A DNA stretch of 61,360 bases from Novosphingobium sp. (GTDB lineage Bacteria; Pseudomonadota; Alphaproteobacteria; Sphingomonadales; Sphingomonadaceae), in the NCBI GenBank assembly GCA_029247785.1, contig JAQWKP010000001.1:1-61360 (forward strand), in the 5' to 3' direction. Below, in pieces: positions 28,815 through 37,088 of the stretch. Both the position numbers and the translations under genes were made by a program. The notes below the pieces were generated by a model. The model had not been told where the DNA came from. It ran no database searches and was given only the letters and a program-made list of their open reading frames with translations. How positions within the stretch are numbered: position 1 is the stretch's first letter; each line of letters begins with the position of its first letter.

Positions 28815-29617
28815 GCGCGGCGAAGGCCAGGGCTGAGGCGGAGGATCGCCGCGCGCCGCCACCGCAATCGGTGACGCGCGTCATGCGTATCCTCGAAGCG
28901 CTCTGCGCCAGCGCCGAACCGATCAGCCTGGCCGATCTTAGCCGCACGCTTGAATCCCCCAAGAGCAGCCTTGCCGCCTTGCTGCGCGGTCTTGCCGAGG
29001 AGAATTTCGTCGTCTCTGCCGATGGTGCATGGCGGCTCGGTCCGGGCGCTTTCGGCCTTGGCAGCGCGCTGACCGAGGCGCGGCGGCGCTTCCAATCCTC
29101 CGATCTCATCCGCGATGCCATGCGCCGCCTCGCAGGGCATTCTGGCGAGACGGTACTGCTTGGTGTCCTCGATGAGGATGCGCAGGTGATGACCTATGTC
29201 GATGTTGTCGAAAGCCGCAATGCCGTGCGCTTTGCCGTCGCGATAGGTGATCGTCGCCCGCTATATGCTACCGCCGGCGGACGGGTGCTTCTGGCTGCGC
29301 GCCCAACCGATGATGTGGCCGCCTATTTCGATCAATTGGCGCCTGGCACCCTCACTGCCAGCACTGAGACAGGCAAGGCGAGGCTCGCCGAAATTGTCGA
29401 TCACGCGCGCAATGCCGGATTTGCCCAGACAATCGACCAGGCCTCGGACGGCGTTACCGGCACGGCCAGCGTGATCCGGGATGCCGCCAGTGTCGTGATT
29501 GGCGCGTTGATCGTGGCTGCACCCAGCTCGCGCTCGCAAGACCGGCTCGATGCGCTGGCGCAGCTGGTCTGCGAGGAAGCCGGCGCAATTTCGCGCAGCC
29601 TTGGCTATCGCGGCTGA
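28811..29617 (+). CDS. IclR-family transcriptional regulator
   Basis: wHTH 'SVTRVMRILEALCASAEPISLADLSRTLESPKSSLAALLRGL' plus IclR effector domain; starts within the LLM stop. Confidence 0.9.
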   Translation: MSAAKARAEAEDRRAPPPQSVTRVMRILEALCASAEPISLADLSRTLESPKSSLAALLRGLAEENFVVSADGAWRLGPGAFGLGSALTEARRRFQSSDLIRDAMRRLAGHSGETVLLGVLDEDAQVMTYVDVVESRNAVRFAVAIGDRRPLYATAGGRVLLAARPTDDVAAYFDQLAPGTLTASTETGKARLAEIVDHARNAGFAQTIDQASDGVTGTASVIRDAASVVIGALIVAAPSSRSQDRLDALAQLVCEEAGAISRSLGYRG

Positions 29618-30918
29618 GGCATTTCCAGCATCCGCGCCAGGCTCGCGCCGAGGTCGCGGCTCTCCCACAGGCTCAGGAAATTGGTCGAAACATGGAGGAA
29701 TCCATGCACCACCTTGTCTTCGACCAGCAGTGGATCGAGCGGGGCGCTAGCTGTGCGAATTGAAGGCAAGCGCGTGGTGATCAGCGCGGGCGTGTCCATC
29801 ATCAGCGCGAGACCGAGCATCGCCAGCGACAGGTCGAAATGGAGTGCGAGCTCGTCAGGGTCGACATGCGGTCCGCCATGGGCCTCCAGCTCCGTCGTAA
29901 AATGGGCGAGCAGACTGCCAAGATGGCGAGCGAGAAAGTCCCCGTCGGCCGCCGAAAGTCCTCCCCATAGGCCGTATGCGACGTTCATCTGCCGGACCAT
30001 GCCCCAGTCGAGCAGCCCGCAATGGAGTCCTCCGCTTTCGTCCCGCCAGAACCAGGCATTATCGATATTCGAATTCCAGTGGCACAGCGCGATGAAGCGC
30101 GGATCGGCATGGAGGAAGCGGCGGACCTTCGCTTCATGCTCCTGAAAACGAACCACATCGCGTTCCATCCGGGCGAAGAATTCCGGAGCTGCAAGGCTAG
30201 CCGGAAACAGCTGCGGGGCAGCGCCAACAAATTTCCTATAGGCTATGACCTTGTCGCGTAATTCGCTCGCATTGTAGCCGATCGGCAAATCGGCAGCGGC
30301 GGCTTCGGCATCGAAGGGGAACAACCGCTCCAGATCGGGTGAAATGCGTCCGGTGTGCTGCGCCGCTGCCAGCCGGGCAAGGGCCGAAACCGTCTCCCGG
30401 TAATATTCCAGAGGATCGGCGAGCAGGTGATCCATGCATTTGGGATGGAGCGGCTCGATAGCGCCGCTGCCATAGGCGATGCGCTCGGTGATCAGCACGC
30501 CGGTGCCGGTTTCGTGGTTGAAATCGGCAAAATAGGGCTTTGCGACGCTGACTGGAAAGCCTGGCAAGTGCGACAACTGCGCGAGCTTGATCTCGCCTTC
30601 GAATTCATAGCGGCGGCGGTCGCGAAACGGGTCTGAGAATTCGCGCGAGAATTTTACGAACAGCTCGCTGTGCAGATCAGGCTCGGGCCGCTCATATTCG
30701 ACCGACAGAACCAGCTTCTGCCCGGAATTACCGCCGAGGAACGATTCGAAGCGAGTGACACGGGCGATCCGGTTATCTACTTCCAGCGAGCCATAGGCGT
30801 GCAGCAGCGCGGTAAGCTGTTCTTCGGGCCGGTCACGCAAAGCCCCTGGATGCGCCGGTATCGCCTGGCCTGTCGCATCGCCGCGAACGAATTCGGGTAT
30901 GGTGGGCGCGCTCGACAT
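29605..30918 (-). CDS. Phosphotransferase family protein (aminoglycoside phosphotransferase/EcKinase-like)
   Basis: 'ELFVKFSREF', 'FIALCHWNSNIDNAWFW...GLLDWGMVRQMNVAYGLWG'; His replaced in the usual HxDxxxxN loop. Confidence 0.7.
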   Translation of the reverse strand: MSSAPTIPEFVRGDATGQAIPAHPGALRDRPEEQLTALLHAYGSLEVDNRIARVTRFESFLGGNSGQKLVLSVEYERPEPDLHSELFVKFSREFSDPFRDRRRYEFEGEIKLAQLSHLPGFPVSVAKPYFADFNHETGTGVLITERIAYGSGAIEPLHPKCMDHLLADPLEYYRETVSALARLAAAQHTGRISPDLERLFPFDAEAAAADLPIGYNASELRDKVIAYRKFVGAAPQLFPASLAAPEFFARMERDVVRFQEHEAKVRRFLHADPRFIALCHWNSNIDNAWFWRDESGGLHCGLLDWGMVRQMNVAYGLWGGLSAADGDFLARHLGSLLAHFTTELEAHGGPHVDPDELALHFDLSLAMLGLALMMDTPALITTRLPSIRTASAPLDPLLVEDKVVHGFLHVSTNFLSLWESRDLGASLARMLEMPQPR

Positions 30919-30938
30919 GGTTTGTTGGCTGCCTCGGG

Positions 30939-32129
30939 TCAGGCTGCTGCGGGCAGCGAGACCGTGAGCGCGCGCGGCCCCCATAGTGCCCAGCTTTCAC
31001 CAAAGTCGGCATTTTCGATTTGCAGTGCTGGAAGACTGTCGATCATCGCCTCGACCAGCGCGATTGCTTCGGTTCGGGCAATGTTGAGGCCGAGGCAGTG
31101 GTGAAAGCCGAACCCAAATCCGAGATTGCTCTGCACCACGCGGTCAATGTCGAAATTGTCTGGATCGGCGAAGGCCTCGGCGTCGCGATTGGCTGCGCCG
31201 AGCATGACCAGCACGGCATCTCCCTGCTTCATCGCCTGCCCGCATAATTCGACGCCGTCGTCCTTGACCCGGCGCTGGATCGTCTGGGCGACGGTGTCAA
31301 AGCGCATCACCTCGTCGATCAGTCTGCCGATCAAGGCAGGGTCGGCGCACACTTGCGCCAATAGCTGCGGGTCGCGGTAGAGTCGGCAGGTGATATTGCC
31401 GAACCATTTTTCCGAAGTGTCGAGCGCGCCGAGCATGAAGTTGAAGATATTGTCCGCGCCGATCGAAGGGGTGATGCCGTCACTCCCTTCGGCGGCGACC
31501 ATCAGCGCGATCAGGTCGGCGGGTTCTTCGACGCGCGCCATGCGCACCTTGCGGTCGGCAACCTGCTCGGCGATGAGGTCGAAGACGTCCTGCCGCACCG
31601 CGAAATGGCGTTGCTGTTCGTCGCTGCCTTCGGCCATCTCCATTGCCGGGGTGTCGGCGGAATTCTCACTCCAGCGGATAAACACATCAGTTCGGTCCAG
31701 CGGCACGTCGAAAGTGCTGGCGATCACCTTGAGCACATAGTCGCGAAACACCGGGACGAGGTCGATGCTTTCACCCGATGCCAGCAGTTTCCTCGCCGGC
31801 TCCAGCACCTCGCGCGCAAAGCCGACGAACTCTGCGTGCCGCTCAGCCATGGCAGCGACGCCGACGCGCTTGGCCCACACCGCGCGGATGCGATGATGCA
31901 TTGCGGTATCATTGACCAGCATGGCTTCGCCGCCGAACGCCTCGGCCACCGGGGTGCCCGCCGATGTGAAGCGCGACACATCCGACAGCACTTCGCGCAC
32001 GGCATCATAGGAGTTGACCAGCCAGCCTTGCATCGCATCGGACCAGACGACCGGCCCGGCACCGCGCAATTGGCGCAAGACGACCCCCGGCAAATCCTCG
32101 CCTTCCCGCAATGCGAAGTCGAAATCCAT
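30939..32129 (-). CDS. Cytochrome P450
   Basis: Heme-binding 'GFGFHHCLGLNIARTEA'; 'EVMRFDTVAQTIQRR'. Confidence 0.93.
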   Translation of the reverse strand: MDFDFALREGEDLPGVVLRQLRGAGPVVWSDAMQGWLVNSYDAVREVLSDVSRFTSAGTPVAEAFGGEAMLVNDTAMHHRIRAVWAKRVGVAAMAERHAEFVGFAREVLEPARKLLASGESIDLVPVFRDYVLKVIASTFDVPLDRTDVFIRWSENSADTPAMEMAEGSDEQQRHFAVRQDVFDLIAEQVADRKVRMARVEEPADLIALMVAAEGSDGITPSIGADNIFNFMLGALDTSEKWFGNITCRLYRDPQLLAQVCADPALIGRLIDEVMRFDTVAQTIQRRVKDDGVELCGQAMKQGDAVLVMLGAANRDAEAFADPDNFDIDRVVQSNLGFGFGFHHCLGLNIARTEAIALVEAMIDSLPALQIENADFGESWALWGPRALTVSLPAAA

Positions 32130-32142
32130 CGAGAGGCCGCTC

Positions 32143-34059
32143 CTATTCCGCTTCGAACACCAGCAGCACGTTTCCGGTCATCTTAGAGGCAAAGCCATAG
32201 CCGGAAGGGACGATCAGCTGCCCGCCTTCGACGACCGGCGCCGAGCCGCCGCTGAACGCGCCGCCATGCGCATTGACGCCGTTCACCGTCTTGAAATCCT
32301 TTAGCGCATCGAAGTCCCACAGGACTTCTCCGGTGGCGCTATCGAAGATCCGCAAATGCCCGTCATCCGAACCGGCAAACAGCAAGTCTTCGCTCACCGA
32401 GATCGCCGCCGCATAGCCCTTGATGCAGTGTTTGCGCTCTCCGCAGGTGTCGGGCGAGGGCGCGTCCCACAGCCGTTTTCCGCTGGCGATGTCGAGCGCA
32501 TAGACGCCCGGGCTCAGTGGGAAATCCGCGGGCTCTCCGGTCGGCAGATCGCTGACCGGCGCGAACAGGGTGCCATCGGCTGCGGCGATGCCGAAATGAA
32601 TGCCGCCCGCTGCGCCGCCCCGTCCAAGCCGGGTCTGCCAGAGGAGTTCATGCGTATCGGGATCGAAGCCATAGGCGATGCCCGACTTCTGTCCGGCCAG
32701 CAGATACTGCTTGCCGTCCTTGCCCTTGGCGAGAATCGGTGCCGATCCGAAGTCGTAATCGGGTCCTGCATCCTCGGGGCAGTTGCCGGTCTGGACGTAG
32801 CAGGCGACGTTCCAGGCATCGCCTTCGGTCACCTGATTGTGCCACCGGATTGCGCCGCTCTCAAGATCGAGCGCGACCACGGCATCGCTCAGCTCGGTTG
32901 CCGGATTGGTGTAATTGTCGCCGGTGGTGACATAGAGCAACCCGCGCTTTTCATCGACCACCGGGGCGGTCCACACCGCGACGCCGCTGGGGCCGAGAAA
33001 CACCGTACCATTCGATTCCGGTTCCTGCTTCACAGGCACGCCGACCATATAGGTCCGCCATCTCTCCGTCCCGGTCGCCGCATCCAACGCGAGCACCGAG
33101 CCTCTGAAATCGCAGCATTTATATCCGGGCGATGCCGCCGAAGCCTCTTCGAGCGAGGATATCGGGACGAACAGCGTGCCGTCGTGCAGCGAGGGCGTTC
33201 CGGTCAGCACGCTCGCGGGATGGGGATCGGCTTCCACCTTCCAGACCTGCTTGCCGGTGAAGGCCTCCACCGCATAGGCATTGCCGGCAAAATCGCCGAA
33301 GTAAGCCAACGGATTGGCGCTCGCGTCATTCGCATCCCATGGGTCGAGCACGATGCCGGTGCGCACCTCGGCCAGGGCCATGTAATTCCAGCGTACGCAG
33401 CCGGTCTCACGGTCGAGTGCGAAGACCGATCCGTCCTGCGCCCCGACAAAGATCGCCCCGCCGCCCAGCGCTGGCTGCGAACGCGCGCGGTTGGCTCCGG
33501 CAAAGCCGAATGCCCATTTCAGCTTGAGATTGCCCAGGTCGTCCTTGCCGATCCCGGCAACGTCTCCGGGAATCGCGTGGCTGCCGTGCTTGTCAAAGCC
33601 CCAATTGGCAAAGGGCGGCGTCTTGCTGCGGTCGAACACGGCTTGCTCGCCTTCGCACATTTTCAATGCAGGCATGTCTTGCGCCGCGCCCATTTCTGTA
33701 TTGGCGAGATGCTGGGCGACTGCGACTTTCTGTTCATCATTGAGCGCTGAACCCTGCGCCTGCATGCTGCCGCTGGTCAGCGCGCGGTGGATCGCCTCGG
33801 GAGTCATATAGCTCAGCACGATGCGCTGGGGTGCGCGGGCGAGCCCGTTTTCGTGGCAGCTAGCGCAATTTTGCTTGTAGACGGTGTCGCCCAGAGGGAA
33901 GCGGCTTACGATTGGAACGACGCCGGGCGTTTCTTCCAGCGTGGGAGCCCCGGCAGCCTCGCCGGGCGCAGGAGCCAGCAAGGAAGCGGCAAGCGCGAGC
34001 ACCGCTGATGCCAGGGTCAACCTACCTGCGGGAAATGCAATTCGAAGTTTCACTGGCAT
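32143..34059 (-). CDS. PQQ-dependent dehydrogenase with N-terminal cytochrome c domain (polyvinyl-alcohol-dehydrogenase-like)
   Basis: Signal peptide; heme-c 'YKQNCASCHENG' at the N-terminus; PQQ propeller repeats; vicinal cysteines 'YKCCDFRGSVLALDAATGTERW'. Confidence 0.85.
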   Translation of the reverse strand: MPVKLRIAFPAGRLTLASAVLALAASLLAPAPGEAAGAPTLEETPGVVPIVSRFPLGDTVYKQNCASCHENGLARAPQRIVLSYMTPEAIHRALTSGSMQAQGSALNDEQKVAVAQHLANTEMGAAQDMPALKMCEGEQAVFDRSKTPPFANWGFDKHGSHAIPGDVAGIGKDDLGNLKLKWAFGFAGANRARSQPALGGGAIFVGAQDGSVFALDRETGCVRWNYMALAEVRTGIVLDPWDANDASANPLAYFGDFAGNAYAVEAFTGKQVWKVEADPHPASVLTGTPSLHDGTLFVPISSLEEASAASPGYKCCDFRGSVLALDAATGTERWRTYMVGVPVKQEPESNGTVFLGPSGVAVWTAPVVDEKRGLLYVTTGDNYTNPATELSDAVVALDLESGAIRWHNQVTEGDAWNVACYVQTGNCPEDAGPDYDFGSAPILAKGKDGKQYLLAGQKSGIAYGFDPDTHELLWQTRLGRGGAAGGIHFGIAAADGTLFAPVSDLPTGEPADFPLSPGVYALDIASGKRLWDAPSPDTCGERKHCIKGYAAAISVSEDLLFAGSDDGHLRIFDSATGEVLWDFDALKDFKTVNGVNAHGGAFSGGSAPVVEGGQLIVPSGYGFASKMTGNVLLVFEAE

Positions 34060-34193
34060 CCTCTCGTCCGTCACTCGGTCGCGATGGTCGATAGCACATG
34101 TTGGAAAGCAGGAAAGAGCCCGGTAGTTGCGAAGCCAGCCGCCGCGTGGCAAGTCTGCTCTGAGATCGATCTTGCGGCGCATCGCGCCCGGAT

Positions 34194-34539
34194 GGAGAAT
34201 GCGGTGATACAAATTCAGTCCACAAGGCCATCAGTTTTTTGCCGTGCAGCAAGGGCGATGCTCTTGTTTCCGGCGCTGGCACTGGCCTCGCCCGCATTGG
34301 CACAGTCCGGCGGCGATCCGGCAGGCAGCGGACCGATCGTTTCGGCGCTGCTGTGGTTGCAGGGCACGCTGCTGGGCAATGTCGCGACGGCGGTGGCTGT
34401 GATGGCCGTCGCTGCTGTCGGTTTCATGATGTTGACCGGTCGGCTGAACTGGCGCTTCGGAGCCACCGTGATCATCGGCTGCTTCATCCTGTTCGGCGCA
34501 AGTGCGATCGTTGCGGGGATTCAGTCGGCGGCGGGATGA
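34194..34539 (+). CDS. TrbC/VirB2-family pilin-like protein
   Basis: Signal-like N-terminus then two hydrophobic helices 'IVSALLWLQGTLLGNVATAVAVMAVAAVGFMMLTGRLNWRFGATVIIGCFILFGASAIVAGI'. Confidence 0.82.
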
Positions 34540-34547
34540 ATTGAGCC

Positions 34548-35561
34548 ATGGTGGCAGATATCCATCCTCTTGATCCGGCAGGCGAAGGATCGCCGCACCA
34601 CCAGCGTGGCCAGCGCAGCGTCTATCTTGATGCCTATCTCGCGCCTTTGCGTCCCTGGCTTGAGCGCGAAAGTGTGACTGAGATTCTTGTCAACCAGCCC
34701 GGCGAAATCTGGATCGAGGATGCCTTGCAGCCCGGTATGCAGTGCATTGCCATGCCCGAGATGGACGACAAGCTGCTGCAGCGTCTGGCTGAACAGGTCG
34801 CCCGGGTTAGCCACCAGGGCATCAACCGCGAACACCCGCTGTTGGCGGCGACGCTGCCTGATGGCGCGCGCATCCAGCTGGTCGGGCCACCTGCCACGCG
34901 CCAGCACTGGGCGCTGGCGATCCGCCGGCATCGCATGCTCGACTTGCCGCTTGATGCCTATGATCGCGGGCCGATCTTGCGGAGCGAACAGCCGCCCCTG
35001 CCCGATGCCATGGCAGAACCAATTGCCTTCTTGCGCGATGCGATCGGCAGGTGCCAAACCATTCTGATCTCCGGCGGGACATCGACTGGCAAGACGACAT
35101 TCCTCAATGCCATGTTGCGAGAAATTCCCGGCGAAGAGCGCGTGGTGCTGGTCGAGGATACGGCCGAACTCAGGCTTGCCGGTCCGAACGGCGTCGGGCT
35201 GATCGCGGTGCGCGGCGAGTTGGGCGAAGCAAAGGTTTCCGCCAATGAATTACTGCAGGCGGCCTTGCGGCTGAGGCCTGACCGGATTGTGCTGGGCGAG
35301 CTGCGCGGTATCGAGACGGTCAGCTTCCTGCGTGCGATCAACACCGGTCACCCCGGATCGTTCTCGACGGTTCACGCCAACAGCCCGCGCGGTGCGCTTG
35401 AACAGATTGCGCTGATGGCGATGCAGACCAACATCGGCCTGACCCGATCCGAAACCCTGGAATATGCAGCCTCGGTGATCGATATCGTCGTGCAGCTCGA
35501 GCGGGTGGACGGCCACCGCGGCATTTCAGACATTGCGCACAGCCACGCGCTGCTTGCCTAA
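34548..35561 (+). CDS. VirB11/TrbB-family conjugal transfer ATPase
   Basis: 'ILISGGTSTGKTTFLNAMLREIPGEERVVLVEDTAEL', 'LRPDRIVLGELRGIETVSFLRAINTGHPGSFSTVHANSP'. Confidence 0.94.
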   Translation: MVADIHPLDPAGEGSPHHQRGQRSVYLDAYLAPLRPWLERESVTEILVNQPGEIWIEDALQPGMQCIAMPEMDDKLLQRLAEQVARVSHQGINREHPLLAATLPDGARIQLVGPPATRQHWALAIRRHRMLDLPLDAYDRGPILRSEQPPLPDAMAEPIAFLRDAIGRCQTILISGGTSTGKTTFLNAMLREIPGEERVVLVEDTAELRLAGPNGVGLIAVRGELGEAKVSANELLQAALRLRPDRIVLGELRGIETVSFLRAINTGHPGSFSTVHANSPRGALEQIALMAMQTNIGLTRSETLEYAASVIDIVVQLERVDGHRGISDIAHSHALLA

Positions 35562-35564
35562 AGA

Positions 35565-37034
35565 TCAGCCAACTTTCTGGCCCTTGGCCAGGAAATCGAT
35601 CGACCACTCAAGGCCCAGCCATTCGGCGAGGTTACGCAGGTTCTTGGCAACGCTGTTGCTGGTAAGTGCTTGCATCGGCTCCTCGAGTTCGAGGATCAGG
35701 CGTGTGTCATCGCGTATCAGCGCCGTCTGCTCCAGCGCTTGCTCGGCGGTGCCGGTCAGCTTCTGGCAGAGCCGCACGCCCAGGCCCCAGGCGATCGCCT
35801 GTTTGAAGTCGCTCTCGCTCGTCAGCGGAGCCAGCGCCTCGGGAATATCGGTGTGGCCGGTATTGGCAAAGACCGTCATCGCCAGCATTGCCCGGCCCCG
35901 CGCATTGAGGCCGATCCAGCGCTTGCGCAGGGCCCAGGCGATCGCCTGGTCGGCGCGCAAATTTGGCTCGCTCCGCAATGAGGCCAGCGCCAGCATGGTG
36001 CCGGCAAGCCGCAGATTGCCATTGGCCTGATCGTCGTCTTCGTAGCTAATCGCGCTGGTCCAGCGGGTGACTCTTTCGGCGGTGACGAAGGAGACCCTGG
36101 CATCCGCGGCAAAGGCCGCAACACCCGACAGCATCGGATCCTGTGCCCGAGTCTTCTTGTCGAGACGGCTATAGAGCAGCCCCTCGCGCAGGCCCCAGGA
36201 GGAGAATACGATACGCGATGGCTCCAGCCGGTCGACAAGCAATCCAAGCAGGGCGGCAGCATCGGGCAGGGTTGCGCGCCGTGACGACGATATCCGGGGG
36301 TCGGTTCCATCGACCTCGCCCAACGCCAGCGGCGCGAAGAGGTCGAGAGCTTCGTCCGGAGCCAGTTCGAAGTCGTGCGGATCGTCCAGCGGCCAGCCGG
36401 TCTGTTGCATGCAATGCAGCGCCAGGGCGCGCCACGAACCACCGACAATGAATAGCGGCAGGCCGGCGCCAGCCTTCCAGTTGGCGTGCTTCAGCCCTTT
36501 GCGCACGCGCTCGGCAAAGCGTTCAGCGCCGTCCTCGCGCAATGCGGGCAGCTTCAGCGTGCCGAAGGGCAGCGTAATCCCGGGGTCGCAATTTCCCCCA
36601 TCAAAGGCGAGGAGCTCTAGGCTACCGCCGCCAAGGTCACCGACTACGCCCTTGGTCCCCGGAAAAGCGGCGATCACTCCCATCGCGCTGGCCTGTGCTT
36701 CCTCCTCGCCCGAGAGCACGCGGGGCGCGAGGCCCAGCCTTTCGACCGCCGCGAGAAATTCTGCGCGATTGCTGGCATCGCGCACGGCTGCCGTTGCAAC
36801 GGTCTGGATATCGCTGATTTCCCGCATGCGAAGCAACAGGGCGAAGCGCGACAGGGCCGCGAGCGCGAGTTCCATGGCATTGTCAGATAGTCGCCCGTCC
36901 ACCGCGACATCCTTGCCGAGCCGCGGCGTTACCTTCTCATTGAGCAGGACGATCGGTGCGCGCGGCGGTCCGTTATAGATAACCAGCCGGACGGTGTTCG
37001 ACCCGATGTCGATGATGGCGCGCTGATCGGTCAC
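35565..37034 (-). CDS. ppx: Ppx/GppA family exopolyphosphatase
   Basis: 'AIIDIGSNTVRLVIY', 'GVVGDLGGGSLELLAF'. Confidence 0.92.
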   Translation of the reverse strand: MTDQRAIIDIGSNTVRLVIYNGPPRAPIVLLNEKVTPRLGKDVAVDGRLSDNAMELALAALSRFALLLRMREISDIQTVATAAVRDASNRAEFLAAVERLGLAPRVLSGEEEAQASAMGVIAAFPGTKGVVGDLGGGSLELLAFDGGNCDPGITLPFGTLKLPALREDGAERFAERVRKGLKHANWKAGAGLPLFIVGGSWRALALHCMQQTGWPLDDPHDFELAPDEALDLFAPLALGEVDGTDPRISSSRRATLPDAAALLGLLVDRLEPSRIVFSSWGLREGLLYSRLDKKTRAQDPMLSGVAAFAADARVSFVTAERVTRWTSAISYEDDDQANGNLRLAGTMLALASLRSEPNLRADQAIAWALRKRWIGLNARGRAMLAMTVFANTGHTDIPEALAPLTSESDFKQAIAWGLGVRLCQKLTGTAEQALEQTALIRDDTRLILELEEPMQALTSNSVAKNLRNLAEWLGLEWSIDFLAKGQKVG

Positions 37035-37088
37035 TCACCAAGCCTGTTTGCCGCAAACTGCGGGTTTCCCTGAACTGCGGGGCTTATG

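Noticed and set aside
27357-28862. 501-aa minus-strand ORF
   Set aside because: Antisense to phoB and the LLM gene and runs through repeat copy B; no family signature.
32356-33750. 464-aa plus-strand ORF
   Set aside because: Antisense to the PQQ dehydrogenase; shadow ORF.
34194-35561. Complete conjugative or type IV secretion system
   Set aside because: Only virB2- and virB11-like genes are present; no relaxase, VirB4 or core-complex genes in the window.
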